Shown: one piece after another, positions 14,385 to 23,914 of the stretch
How positions within the stretch are numbered: position 1 is the first letter of the stretch
How the letters are laid out: the number at the start of each line of letters is the position of its first letter
Virus record (IMG/VR): IMGVR_UViG_3300046171_000048
Span: 1-50,335 of that record
Source of the DNA: a virus
Reading direction: 5' to 3' (one strand)
DNA length: 50,335 bases
Notes under the pieces: model-generated
Databases searched by the model: none
What the model was told of the DNA's origin: nothing
Seen by the model: the letters and a program-made list of their open reading frames with translations, nothing else
Made by a program: the position numbers and the translations under genes

Positions 14385-15487
14385 CTAATTTTGTTTTAAA
14401 TGAATTGAATGAAGTGGAACTTACAAGTTCTAACTTTAGTTCAAGTAGAGGTGTACAAACTTCTGCTAAAAATTTTATCAACAAAGCTATTAATGATTTA
14501 TATATGGCTGAAGTGGAATGGCCTTGGTTACATACAGACGGAACTCAAGTAGCTATTACAGGACAACAAGAGTATGATTTTCCTGCAGCATTTAGAAAAG
14601 CAAACTTTGATTCTTTTAGAATAGCACCTACTAATTTAATTACTAATGGTGAATTTACATCTGATATAACTAGTTGGACTACAATAGCAGGTTCTGGTAG
14701 TGCAGCTTATAACTCTGCAGGTAATGGTAGATTAAGATTAAATGATTTTGCAGCACATCAATCTATATCAACTATTGTAGGAGAAACTTATAATATATCT
14801 GTTAGAGCATTTGATTCAAACTCTACAGGACAAGCTTTTAAAGTTCAAGTAGGAACTGCAGCAGAAGGAACACAGAATTTAAATAGTACAATTACAGTTA
14901 CAGATTTTGGTAATGGTGAAATACTATCAACAACATTTACAGCAACTGCAGCTACAACTTTTGTAACTTTAAATAATACAACCACAGCTACAAATATGGA
15001 TGTAGATTATGTAAGAGTTAAAAGACAAGAAGAAGCCGTTAAATTAAAACCTATGACTTATGATGGATTTTTACAAGGTGCATTTAGAAAAGATGTAGCA
15101 GCTAACGATTCACAATATGGTAAACCTTTATTTGTTTATAGAACACCTGACCACAAAAGTTTTGGATTATCACCTATACCTAAGTTTGATGATTACACAG
15201 TATTTTATGAGTACTATAAAACACATACAGAGTTATCAGCACATGGCGATACAATGGATTTGCCGGACATCTATGCAGACGTAATAGTTAATAGAGCAAA
15301 ATATTATTTATATAAATTAAAAAATGATGTACCTATGGCTAATATATCTAATGCAGAATATGAAGAAGGTGTTAGAAGAATTAGAACTGAAATGTTAAAT
15401 CATATTGAATATATGAAAGACACTAGAGTTAATCTTAATACTTCTAATAGAACAACAAGTAACACTTCAGTATTAACTGTAACATAG
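14354..15487 (+). CDS. Head-tail adaptor with inserted carbohydrate-binding-like domain
   Basis: A 377-residue protein. The outer parts (about 1-95 and 225-377) look like a podovirus gp4-type adaptor: helical N-terminus with FINKAINDLYMAEVEWPWLH, and a C-terminus with LSPIPKFDDYTVFYEYYKTH and DLPDIYADVIVNRAKYYLYK. Between them (about 96-224) sits a beta-rich segment, NLITNGEFTSDITSWT, SISTIVGETYNISVRA and NMDVDYVRVKR, the pattern of a CBM-like jelly roll. It would sit under the portal in the mature virion. The insertion is unusual for this small connector and may face outwards to bind sugars. Confidence 0.75.
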   Translation: MANTRTYLQLTNFVLNELNEVELTSSNFSSSRGVQTSAKNFINKAINDLYMAEVEWPWLHTDGTQVAITGQQEYDFPAAFRKANFDSFRIAPTNLITNGEFTSDITSWTTIAGSGSAAYNSAGNGRLRLNDFAAHQSISTIVGETYNISVRAFDSNSTGQAFKVQVGTAAEGTQNLNSTITVTDFGNGEILSTTFTATAATTFVTLNNTTTATNMDVDYVRVKRQEEAVKLKPMTYDGFLQGAFRKDVAANDSQYGKPLFVYRTPDHKSFGLSPIPKFDDYTVFYEYYKTHTELSAHGDTMDLPDIYADVIVNRAKYYLYKLKNDVPMANISNAEYEEGVRRIRTEMLNHIEYMKDTRVNLNTSNRTTSNTSVLTVT

Positions 15488-15488
15488 T

Positions 15489-17029
15489 ATGGCAGCAACA
15501 CAACCTTCAGTAGTTAGTTTAGGTGGAGGATTAATCTTAAACAAAGATGTGTTCTCTATGTCTCCGGGAGAGGCCCTACAACTACAAAACTTTGAGCCAG
15601 ACATTGAAGGTGGTTATAAAAAAATATTAGGAACTACAAAGTTTAATTCTAATATATGCCCACAAGTATCTGCTTCTACAGAAAGAGTAGTATTTACTGC
15701 AATCTTTAATGATGTAGTTTTAGCAGGTAGAGGTGGCAGCATACATAGAGCAAGTTCAGGGGATGGTAGTTGGACATCTACTATTACAAGTTTAGGTACA
15801 CCTACACAAAACTATGAACATAGATTATTTAACTTTGATGGTACAGATAAGATTGTTATTGCTACAGGCAACTTCTAATCCACAAATATTAAATAGTTCT
15901 TTTAGTACATCTGTCGTTAGTGCATCAGGAACAGCTAACTTTAAGTTTGTAGAAGTATTTAAGAATCATATATTCTTTTCAGGTGATGCTAGTAACAAAC
16001 AACAGATTAGTTTTATGGGGCCAACCTTAACTAATGATTTTACGATCTAATAATGGTGGTGGAACTATTAAAGTTGATACAGAGATTGTAGGACTAAAAG
16101 CTTTCCGTGATACTTTATTTATATTTGGACAAGATAAAATATTTAAATTAACAGGAACTAGTTCTTCTAATTTTGCAGTACAACCTGTCACTAGAAGTAT
16201 TGGATGTACAGACGGAAGAAGTATTCAAGAACTTGCAGGTGATGTTGTATTTTTAGCACCTGATGGTTTAAGAACTATTGCAGGTACAGAAAGAATTGAT
16301 GATATAGAATTAGGTACTGTATCAAAACAAATACAAAAAAGAATTAATGAAATAACTACACATAATATTAACTCAGTAGTTATTAGAAATAAATCACAAT
16401 ACAGATTATTTTTTCCTACATCAACTTCACAAGCAGAAGATTCATCAAGAGGATTATTATCTGTCATTAAAGCTAATCCTAATACAGGTCAATTAGGTTT
16501 TGAGTATGGTGATGTAAAAGGTTTAAAAGTTTCTAGTGCTGATTCAGGATTTATATCAGGAACAGAAACAATATTATCTGGTGGTTATGATGGTTATGTA
16601 TATAAACAAGAATCAGGAAATGTTTTTACACAAGCAGCTACAACAGTAAATATAAGTAGTATTTATAGGTCACCTGATATGACTATGGGAGACCCCGGAA
16701 TTAGAAAAAGTTTTCAAAAAGTAATTTGGAATATTGACCCAACAGGTGCATTATCATCTAGCTTTTTATTAGAGTATGATTTTAGTGATGATGAAGTACC
16801 ACAACCAGAACCCTACACATTATCTCAAACAGGTAATATAGCACAGTATGGTTTAGCAGAATCTGTTTTTGGAACAGCCGTATATGGTTCTACAGGTTCT
16901 AACTTAATTAGACAACCAGTCGAGGGGAGTGGTTTTACAGTTGCAGCAAAGATATTAGATGCAACAAGCAACAGTCCAGTAGCCTTAAAAGGTTTTGAAA
17001 TGGAATTTATAGCAGGAGGAAGAAGATAA
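15489..17029 (+). CDS. P22 gp10-like tail hub/stabilisation protein, two frameshifts
   Basis: One gene of about 513 residues in three frames. It starts MAATQPSVVSLGGGLILNKD, directly after the adaptor. The first break is near 15865 (KIVIAT then PQILNSSFSTSVV), the second near 16043 (NDFT then NNGGGTIKVDTEIV). The joined protein has the beta-propeller-like repeats (VFTAIFNDVVLAGR, FKNHIFFSG, FRDTLFIFGQDKIFKLTG, ELAGDVVFLAPDG) known for P22 gp10-type stabilisation proteins that cap the adaptor and link to the tail. Breaks appear to be sequencing indels. Confidence 0.75.
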
Positions 17030-17032
17030 CAT

Positions 17033-19219
17033 ATGGGAGCAACATATACTAGACAGAGTTCCGCAACAATCGTTGATGGTGCTACTATCGAAGCATCTCA
17101 TTTTAATGCAGAGTTTGACCAAATATTAGCGGCATTTGCTGCTAGTACAGGACACACCCATGATGGAACTGCCAATGAAGGTGGGCCAATAACTAAGTTA
17201 TTAGGTAACACTTTAACATTTGGAGCAGCTACTGCAGGTACAGATATTACAATCACCTTTGATGGTGAGACTAATGATGGTGCATTAAAATGGATGGAAG
17301 ACGAAGACTACTTTGAGTTTTCAGATGACATCTTAGTTGCTACTACAGAAAAATTACAGTTTAGAGATACTGCAATATATATTAATTCTTCTGCAGACGG
17401 CCAGTTAGATTTAGTAGCAGATACAGAAATACAGATAGCAGCTACTACAGTTGATATAAATGGTAATGTAGATATATCAGGAACATTAACAGTTGCAGGT
17501 GCATTAGACTTTGGTGATGCAGCTTTATCAAATGTTGGTGCCCTACAATTAGATTCTATAGCAGGTGATGGCGATACTAATACATCTATTACATTTAGTG
17601 GTTCAGATGTTATTACAATAGCTACTGGTGGTTCAGGCAGATTAACAATAGGTGACGGAGCATTATCTCCTGTTACTGATAATCAAATAGATTTAGGTAC
17701 AAGTTCATTAGAATTTAAAGATGCGTATTTTGATGGTACAGTACATACTGATGCTATAAGTCTTGACGGAACTGCTATTACATCAACAGCAGCAGAATTA
17801 AATATTCTTGATGGGGTAACTTCTACTGCAGCAGAACTTAACTTAGTCGATGGTATAACAGCAGGAACAGTGACTGCATCAAAAGCAGTTATTGTAGATT
17901 CCAATAAAGATTTAACAGGGCTTAGAAATTTAACAATAGCAGGAGACTTAACAGTATCAGGTGATGATATTACTATGGCTACAAATACTGCAGGTAATCT
18001 TCTTGTAGCAGATGGCACAAACTTTAATTCTGTAGCTGTAGGTTCTTTATCAGAAATATCTACAGTAGCAAATGATGATGTATTCTTAGCAGTAGATACT
18101 TCAGGTGGCGGTCTTAAAAAAATTACAAGAAGTGCTGTAGTATCAGGACTTGCTACATCTAGTGCTATATCAAACTTATCAGAAGACTCTACACCACAGT
18201 TAGGGGGTAACTTAGATTTAAATGGTAATGATATTGTTACTACTTCTAATGCAGATTTAGAATTAGCACCTAATGGTACAGGACATGTAACAGTTAAAGG
18301 TAATACTAATTCTGGTGCAATACAATTTAATTGTGAACAAAATAGTCACGGACAAATTATAATAGGTGCAGCACACTCCGCAGGTGCTACTAATACTTTA
18401 ACAATACCAAGCACTGGTGGTAATTCAACTTTAGTGTCAGATGCTTCTACATCTACATTAACAAACAAAACTTTAACCTCTCCTAAGATAAATGAAGATG
18501 TAGCAGTAACTTCAACAGCTACAGAGTTAAATGTTTTAGATGGTATTACTGCAGTTGTAGGCGAATTAAATGCTTTAGATATTGGAGCCACTGCAATAGG
18601 AACAGCAGTAGCAAGTAAAGCAGTTATACTAGATGCTAATAAAGATTACACAGGTTTTAGAAATATTACTCTTAGTGGTGAACTAGATGCAGGTTCATTA
18701 GATGTTTCTGGTGATGCAGATATTGATGGCACATTAGAAGCAGATGCTATTACAATAGGAGGAGTAACTCTTGCAGAAACTATTTCTGATACAGTTGGTG
18801 CTATGGTTGGCTCTAACACAGAAACAGGTATCAGTGTAACTTATGATGATTCAGATAACACATTAGATTTTGTTATAGGTGCAGGAAGCATTGTTAATTC
18901 AATGTTAGCAGATGATGCAGTAGGAGCAGACGAGTTGGCAGCAAATGCTGTAGTCAATGCAAGTGTAGCTTCAGGTGCAGCGATTGCAGATACAAAATTA
19001 GCTACAATATCAACAGCAGGTAAAGTGGCACTAACAGCATTAGAGATTGATGGTGGTTCAGACATTGGTGCAGATTTAGCTGATGCAGATTTAATAATAG
19101 TAGATGATGGTGCAGGTGGTACTAATAAGAAAGCTGCAATATCAAGAATTAAAACATATCTATCCAGTGCAGGATTCTCACAAGAAGACCCAACAGCACT
19201 AGCGATAGCATTAGGATAA
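17033..19219 (+). CDS. Large tail fibre protein, 728 aa
   Basis: A 728-residue, Asp/Thr/Ala/Gly-rich beta-structured protein typical of trimeric fibres. The N-terminus (about 1-60, with IEASHFNAEFDQILAAF and GHTHDGT) is a virion-attachment segment often seen in marine phage fibres. The shaft has duplicated motifs (STAAELNILDG, STAAELNLVDGI, STATELNVLDGI) and repeated ASKAVI-D-NKD blocks. The last 20 residues SQEDPTALAIALG end abruptly without a receptor domain, so tips are probably supplied by the following genes. Confidence 0.85.
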   Translation: MGATYTRQSSATIVDGATIEASHFNAEFDQILAAFAASTGHTHDGTANEGGPITKLLGNTLTFGAATAGTDITITFDGETNDGALKWMEDEDYFEFSDDILVATTEKLQFRDTAIYINSSADGQLDLVADTEIQIAATTVDINGNVDISGTLTVAGALDFGDAALSNVGALQLDSIAGDGDTNTSITFSGSDVITIATGGSGRLTIGDGALSPVTDNQIDLGTSSLEFKDAYFDGTVHTDAISLDGTAITSTAAELNILDGVTSTAAELNLVDGITAGTVTASKAVIVDSNKDLTGLRNLTIAGDLTVSGDDITMATNTAGNLLVADGTNFNSVAVGSLSEISTVANDDVFLAVDTSGGGLKKITRSAVVSGLATSSAISNLSEDSTPQLGGNLDLNGNDIVTTSNADLELAPNGTGHVTVKGNTNSGAIQFNCEQNSHGQIIIGAAHSAGATNTLTIPSTGGNSTLVSDASTSTLTNKTLTSPKINEDVAVTSTATELNVLDGITAVVGELNALDIGATAIGTAVASKAVILDANKDYTGFRNITLSGELDAGSLDVSGDADIDGTLEADAITIGGVTLAETISDTVGAMVGSNTETGISVTYDDSDNTLDFVIGAGSIVNSMLADDAVGADELAANAVVNASVASGAAIADTKLATISTAGKVALTALEIDGGSDIGADLADADLIIVDDGAGGTNKKAAISRIKTYLSSAGFSQEDPTALAIALG

Positions 19220-19230
19220 TAGGAGGATAG

Positions 19231-19578
19231 ATGGCAAATACGTTTAAAACAATAACTAAAGCAGGAGTAACTAGTGCTGATGTTATTTACACAGTAGCAA
19301 GTAGTACAACAACAGTGCTTCTTGGTATTATGATAGGTAACACAACAACTAGTCAAATTACTGTAACAGTTAGTTTGGCTTCAGATACTTCCAATAGAGC
19401 AGGAGCAAACAATGAGGCTAACCAAACAGTTGAGTTAGTAACCAATGCACCCGTTCCTGTTGGTGGTACACTTGAGTTGTTGGCAGGAAATAAAGTTGTT
19501 ATGGAAACAACAGATGCTCTTTCGCTAACATCTTCAGCAGCAGCAGACATAATTTTATCAGTAATGGAGATAACCTAG
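19231..19578 (+). CDS. Small tail/virion protein, 115 aa
   Basis: A 115-residue beta-rich protein with GGAGG 12 bases before the ATG. It reads as one small sandwich domain (TITKAGVTSADVIYTVASST, then MIGNTTTSQITVTVSLASD). This kind of small structural protein regularly accompanies fibre genes in marine phages. Likely a tail accessory protein. Confidence 0.65.
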   Translation: MANTFKTITKAGVTSADVIYTVASSTTTVLLGIMIGNTTTSQITVTVSLASDTSNRAGANNEANQTVELVTNAPVPVGGTLELLAGNKVVMETTDALSLTSSAAADIILSVMEIT

Positions 19579-19579
19579 A

Positions 19580-20434
19580 ATGGCATACGTTGGTACACCT
19601 ATAGACGTAGGCAATCAATTTAGTTCTCTTGTAGGAAAGAGATTTAGTGGTGATGCTAGTACGACAGCTTTTACATTAGATGTAAGAGCAAACTCTGCAC
19701 TAGACATAGAAGTCTTTGTAGAGAATGTTCGTCAAGACCCAAATAGTGCGTACACAGTAGATGGGACTACTTTGACATTTACAGCCGCACCTCCTAGTGG
19801 CACAAATAATATTTATGTAGTTCATCAAGCACCCACTGTTGCTAGTGTTTCACCAACAGCAGGTTCTGTAACAGCATCTAGTTTTGACAATTCTGTTATA
19901 TCAGGACACACAGCTTTAGCTACTGCTCCTGCAACAACAGATGAATTTTTAATATCAGATGGAGGAACAATAAAAAGAATAGATTACTCCGTTTTAGGAG
20001 CAACTCCTGCTTTTGAAGCAAATCTAGGTTCAGACCAAACAGTTTCAGATAATACTTTTACAAAATTAAATATCAATACAGAAGTTTTTGATACAGATTC
20101 TAAGTATGATGCAAGTACAAATTATAGATTTACTCCTACTGTTGCAGGTAAGTATTTTGTTTATGGGTCTGTGCATGGAGAAACTGATGCATCTCAAATG
20201 CAACTTCAACAAGCAGCCATATATAAAAACGGAAGTGCTTACGCAACTAATATAATTGATTTTAGAAATAATAATGGTTTGCAAGCAAATGTTTTTGTTG
20301 CAGTAACAATGGATTTAGACGCAGATGATTATGTTGAGTTGTATGGAAAAATTTACAAAGGTGGTGGTTCTACAATTAAATTTTTATCAGGAACAACAAA
20401 TACTTTTGGAGCATACAGGTTAATAGGAGTATAA
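19580..20434 (+). CDS. Tail fibre with C1q-like tip, 284 aa
   Basis: The N-terminal 95 residues (AYVGTPIDVGNQFSSLVGKR, VFVENVRQDP, IYVVHQAP) are the usual fibre-attachment domain of marine phages. The C-terminal 140 residues (PAFEANLGSDQTVSDNTFTK, then YRFTPTVAGKYFVYGSV and IYKNGSAYATNI) resemble a C1q/TNF-like trimeric head. It is a candidate receptor-binding fibre. It starts one base after the previous gene stop. Confidence 0.8.
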   Translation: MAYVGTPIDVGNQFSSLVGKRFSGDASTTAFTLDVRANSALDIEVFVENVRQDPNSAYTVDGTTLTFTAAPPSGTNNIYVVHQAPTVASVSPTAGSVTASSFDNSVISGHTALATAPATTDEFLISDGGTIKRIDYSVLGATPAFEANLGSDQTVSDNTFTKLNINTEVFDTDSKYDASTNYRFTPTVAGKYFVYGSVHGETDASQMQLQQAAIYKNGSAYATNIIDFRNNNGLQANVFVAVTMDLDADDYVELYGKIYKGGGSTIKFLSGTTNTFGAYRLIGV

Positions 20435-20435
20435 T

Positions 20436-20777
20436 ATGGCATCATTATTTACAAAAACAAAATTATACATAGAGGCAAACTCTGCAACATGGGATGATAC
20501 AAAAGTATCTTTACAAAATGATGGGAGTGGAGATTATATTAAAACATGGTCATATAGTTTTACTAAACCAACAGATTCACAAATAGCATCTTACGAAACA
20601 GCAGGTAACACTGCTGAATCAAACGCAGCTATAGATGCAAAAAGACAAACAGAATACTTATCTTGGAGAGAACAATTAGATAAACTATACCATGATATTA
20701 ATGATGGTAAATTAGATAAGACAGGTTCTTGGTACACACATATCAAAGCAGTAAAAGACGCAAACAGTAAAGGTTAA
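20436..20777 (+). CDS. Fibre-associated chaperone-like protein, 113 aa
   Basis: A 113-residue protein following a fibre gene. The C-terminal part (YLSWREQLDKLYHDINDGKL, then SWYTHIKAVKDANSKG) is the pattern commonly found in small tail-assembly proteins next to fibres. It is probably an assembly chaperone for the fibre before it. Start and stop pack tightly between neighbours. Confidence 0.7.
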   Translation: MASLFTKTKLYIEANSATWDDTKVSLQNDGSGDYIKTWSYSFTKPTDSQIASYETAGNTAESNAAIDAKRQTEYLSWREQLDKLYHDINDGKLDKTGSWYTHIKAVKDANSKG

Positions 20778-20779
20778 TC

Positions 20780-21427
20780 ATGGCATTTGGAGAAGTTGGA
20801 ACATCACTATCCAAGATAAAAGCCAATAGCTTAAATCTTGCAGGTACATTTGGCTTTAGTGGCACAGTATCGGGATTAGCTGATGAAACACCTTTAGTAT
20901 TAATCAGCACATTTACTTCTGATGGTTCTGACTCTAATGCAACATTTACTAGTGGTATAGACTCTACATATAAAGAATATTTATTTGTGTTTAATAATAT
21001 TCATGTACAAAATGCAGGAACAATTCTTGCTTTTCATCCATCAACAGATGGCGGTAGTTCTTACGGAGTAGCTACAACTAATACTTATGTAGAAAGTCAA
21101 CATAATGAAGCAGATAATGTTGCTAGTTTAAGTTATGATGGTGACAAAGACCAAGCACAAAATACAGGTTTAATATATTTTGGCACAGCAGGAGATGCGG
21201 ACAATGATGCTTCAATGTCTGGCATATTAAGATTATATAATCCTAGTTCAACGACTTTTGTAAAACACTATGTAAGTGCTATTCAAGGCATGGAGAATGG
21301 TGACATATCTACTTTAGTATTAGGAGCAGGATATATAAACACAACCTCTGCAGTTAACACCATGAGATTTCAATTAACTTCTGGTGAAATACAAGGCGGA
21401 ACAATAGATTTATTTGGGGTAGTATAA
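20780..21427 (+). CDS. Fibre-tip paralogue 1, 215 aa
   Basis: First of four tandem homologous genes. The N-terminus has the shared S-x-x-L-N-L-AGTFGFSGTVSG motif. The body is a beta sandwich beginning LISTFTSDGSDSNATFTS, and the C-terminus has the shared LYNPSSTTFVKHYVSA block and the ending GGTIDLFGVV. Likely a trimeric tip or adhesin subunit displayed by the long fibre; the receptor is unknown. It overlaps the next ATG by one base. Confidence 0.7.
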   Translation: MAFGEVGTSLSKIKANSLNLAGTFGFSGTVSGLADETPLVLISTFTSDGSDSNATFTSGIDSTYKEYLFVFNNIHVQNAGTILAFHPSTDGGSSYGVATTNTYVESQHNEADNVASLSYDGDKDQAQNTGLIYFGTAGDADNDASMSGILRLYNPSSTTFVKHYVSAIQGMENGDISTLVLGAGYINTTSAVNTMRFQLTSGEIQGGTIDLFGVV

Positions 21428-22061
21428 TGGCACTTAGTAAATTAGCAGCAAACTCTTTTGACCTAACAGACAACTATGCTCTAACAGGCACAGTAACTGG
21501 AGTTGTATCTACACAAAAATTATTTTTAATTAAGAATATTGATGCTAGTTCAGATTCTACTATTAGTTTTGTTAATGGTTCTAGTAGTGTAGTATTAGAC
21601 GGCACATACAAAACGTATTTATTTAGATTAATTAATATACACCCTTCAAATAATACAACTACATTTTCTGTAAACTTTAGAGATGGTGGAAGTAATTATG
21701 ATGCAACTAAAACAACAACATTTTTTGCAGCTAATCATCTGAAGATGATAGTTCTACTAGTTTAGCTTATGCAACAGGTGCAGACTTAGCACAAAGCACA
21801 GGCACACAAAAAATTGCAACTTCAGTAGGTAATGATAATGATGAAAATTTTAATGGAGAATTATATTTGTTTAATCCTAGTAATACTACTTTTGTAAAAC
21901 ATTTTATAGGAGTAAATCAAATAAGTAATCACTCCGATACATCAGCACAGGAGTTTTATGCAGGATATTGTAATGTCACAGCAGCAATAGATGGTGTTCA
22001 GTTTTCAACTTCTGCAGGAACTTTTGAAACAGGGAGGATAGCATTATATGGCATTAAGTAA
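21427..22061 (+). CDS. Fibre-tip paralogue 2, one frameshift
   Basis: Second tip paralogue: N-terminus LAANSFDLTDNYALTGTVTG and C-terminal LFNPSNTTFVKHFIGVNQ with the ending GRIALYGIK. The frame breaks near 21739, where CATCTGAAG appears in place of CATTCTGAAG; adding one T restores HSEDDSSTSLAYATGADLAQ and joins both halves into about 211 residues. This is a clear single-base deletion. It overlaps paralogue 3 by 14 bases. Confidence 0.7.
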
Positions 22062-22695
22062 GATACAACCTGCATCCATGGACCTAACTGCTAATTATGC
22101 TTTTACAGGAACCAACTCTATATCATCAGTAGATTATCCAGAAAAAAAATTAGCTACACTAACAGCATCTAGTAGTGGAACATTAAATTTTACAAGTAGT
22201 ATAGATAATACTTACAATATATATAAGTTTAGATGGATTAATATCCACGGCTCTCAATCTTCTGATGCTCAGTGGTCTTTTCAAGGGAGCACTGATTCAG
22301 GTAGTAATTATAATACAGCTATGGTTACAACAGTATTTAGAGCATATCACTTTGAAGGAGATTCGGGGGCAGCCTTACAATCAAGAAGTGCTGACAATGA
22401 AGAGGGTCAATCAGGCGAGACTGCATATCAACCACTAGGCTATCAAGGCGGTGCAGTAGCAGATGAAAATTGTAGTGGTGAATTATTTTTATTTAATCCT
22501 AGTTCTACGACTTTTATGAAACATTTTGTATGTAGAAACGCTGCACAAGGATATGACTCAGGTAGTGGAGGATTTCAACAAGATTATCATGTAGCAGGAC
22601 ATTTTAATACAACATCTGCTATAGATGCTGTAAGTTTTAAATTTTCAGCAGGAAACATAGACTCAGGTACAATAGAAATGTACGGAATAAATTAA
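22048..22695 (+). CDS. Fibre-tip paralogue 3, 215 aa
   Basis: Third tip paralogue, intact. It has KIQPASMDLTANYAFTGTN at the start, LFLFNPSSTTFMKHFVCRNA near the end, and the closing GTIEMYGIN. The central loops (long Ser/Gly/Glu-rich insert around residues 105-145) differ most from its relatives, as expected where host receptors are bound. It is followed by a chaperone-like gene after an AGGAGA site. Confidence 0.7.
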   Translation: MALSKIQPASMDLTANYAFTGTNSISSVDYPEKKLATLTASSSGTLNFTSSIDNTYNIYKFRWINIHGSQSSDAQWSFQGSTDSGSNYNTAMVTTVFRAYHFEGDSGAALQSRSADNEEGQSGETAYQPLGYQGGAVADENCSGELFLFNPSSTTFMKHFVCRNAAQGYDSGSGGFQQDYHVAGHFNTTSAIDAVSFKFSAGNIDSGTIEMYGIN

Positions 22696-22704
22696 GGAGA
22701 AACA

Positions 22705-22992
22705 ATGCCAAGATATCATAATATAAATGGAGTTAAGGTTCAGTTCACAGCAGAAGAGGAAACTGCTCGTGATGCTGAAGAGAAAGCATGGGCTGACGCA
22801 GCTCCTGCTAGAGCCTTGGCTGAATTAAGAAGTAAAAGAAACAGATTATTAGCAGAGACAGATTATCTAGCTTTATCAGATAGTACTCTTAGTGATGATA
22901 TGAAAACATATCGACAGAATCTAAGAGACTTACCTGCAGGAAAAGATACAGTAGAGAAGTGCGAGAACGCAACTTGGCCTACTAAACCATAG
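22705..22992 (+). CDS. Tail assembly chaperone-like protein A, 95 aa
   Basis: A 95-residue protein with the pattern LRSKRNRLLAETDYLALSDS, then MKTYRQNLRDLPAG and a Pro-rich end. This L-x-KRN-LL--TDW---SD---YRQ-LRD-P pattern is that of phage tail assembly chaperones placed after fibre genes. It pairs with tip paralogue 3. A homologue lies at 23630-23914. Confidence 0.75.
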   Translation: MPRYHNINGVKVQFTAEEETARDAEEKAWADAAPARALAELRSKRNRLLAETDYLALSDSTLSDDMKTYRQNLRDLPAGKDTVEKCENATWPTKP

Positions 22993-23000
22993 GAGGATAG

Positions 23001-23630
23001 ATGAGTAAGACAACAGTAGCATCAACAGGTATAGATTTAAGCGATACATTCGCTTTTACAGGAACAGTGACTGGTACACCACAAGATATAGTTAAAGTAA
23101 ATACAACCAATATAACATCTGCAAGTGTCAATACTTGTGATTTTACATCATTAAGTTCCGACTATAATCACTTTATTGTAAAAATAGCAGATTTTCAACC
23201 ATCAGGAAATAATGGACAACTTATAGTTAGATTACAAACATCGGGTAGTAGTGGTTTTAATAGTGGTAGTAATGCTTATTATAGCACTAGAACAAGAGTT
23301 TATGGAAATGCTAGTAGTTATACTACTAATCAAAGTGGTTTTCAGAATACTTATGGTGTCGCTTCATTTGGTATAAATAGTTCTGGAAATGATTATCATG
23401 ATGGAGGGTCTTATATGGATTTATATTTTAATAATGTTCATACCACAACAAAGAACAAAGGATATACTGGTATATTTTGGGGTGCAGGTGATTTTGGTTA
23501 TGCTTCTCATCAACTTGTGAGTGCATCTTATGTTGGAACTGGTAGCACAGCAGCATTAACAGGAATAAGATTTCTATCTACTAGTGGTGATATAACAGGA
23601 AGATTTAGTTTATATGGGGTTAAAACATAA
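23001..23630 (+). CDS. Fibre-tip paralogue 4, 209 aa
   Basis: Fourth, most divergent tip paralogue. It keeps the N-terminal TGIDLSDTFAFTGTVTG motif and the C-terminal ITGRFSLYGVKT ending, while the middle is a new Ser/Asn/Tyr-rich beta domain (SGFNSGSNAYYSTRTRVYG). Start follows AGGAGG. The pattern of conserved ends with a replaced middle suggests domain swapping at the receptor-binding part. Confidence 0.65.
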   Translation: MSKTTVASTGIDLSDTFAFTGTVTGTPQDIVKVNTTNITSASVNTCDFTSLSSDYNHFIVKIADFQPSGNNGQLIVRLQTSGSSGFNSGSNAYYSTRTRVYGNASSYTTNQSGFQNTYGVASFGINSSGNDYHDGGSYMDLYFNNVHTTTKNKGYTGIFWGAGDFGYASHQLVSASYVGTGSTAALTGIRFLSTSGDITGRFSLYGVKT

Positions 23631-23914
23631 TGAAAAAATATGTTAATGGAATTTTAGAAGACATGAGTGCAGAAGATATTGCTCAATACAATATTGACCA
23701 AAAAAATGCACCAAAAGAATTTGATGTAAAAATGGAATATTTAAGAGAAAAAAGAAATAGTTTATTATCTAAAACTGATTGGACAGCTAACTCAGATGTA
23801 ACCATGTCTGATGCTATGAAAACTTATAGACAACAACTTCGTGACGCTCCTAGTGGCTTAGACACAGTAGAAAAAGTAGAAGCATACACATTTCCAACAG
23901 AGGTAACTAAATAA
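23630..23914 (+). CDS. Tail assembly chaperone-like protein B, 94 aa
   Basis: A 94-residue homologue of the protein at 22705: LREKRNSLLSKTDWTANSDV, then MKTYRQQLRDAPSG and FPTE. It starts on the stop of tip paralogue 4 (TAATG) and ends on the start of the next fibre, so each fibre-like gene here has its own assembly partner. Likely acts in the cytoplasm on nascent fibre trimers. Confidence 0.75.
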   Translation: MKKYVNGILEDMSAEDIAQYNIDQKNAPKEFDVKMEYLREKRNSLLSKTDWTANSDVTMSDAMKTYRQQLRDAPSGLDTVEKVEAYTFPTEVTK

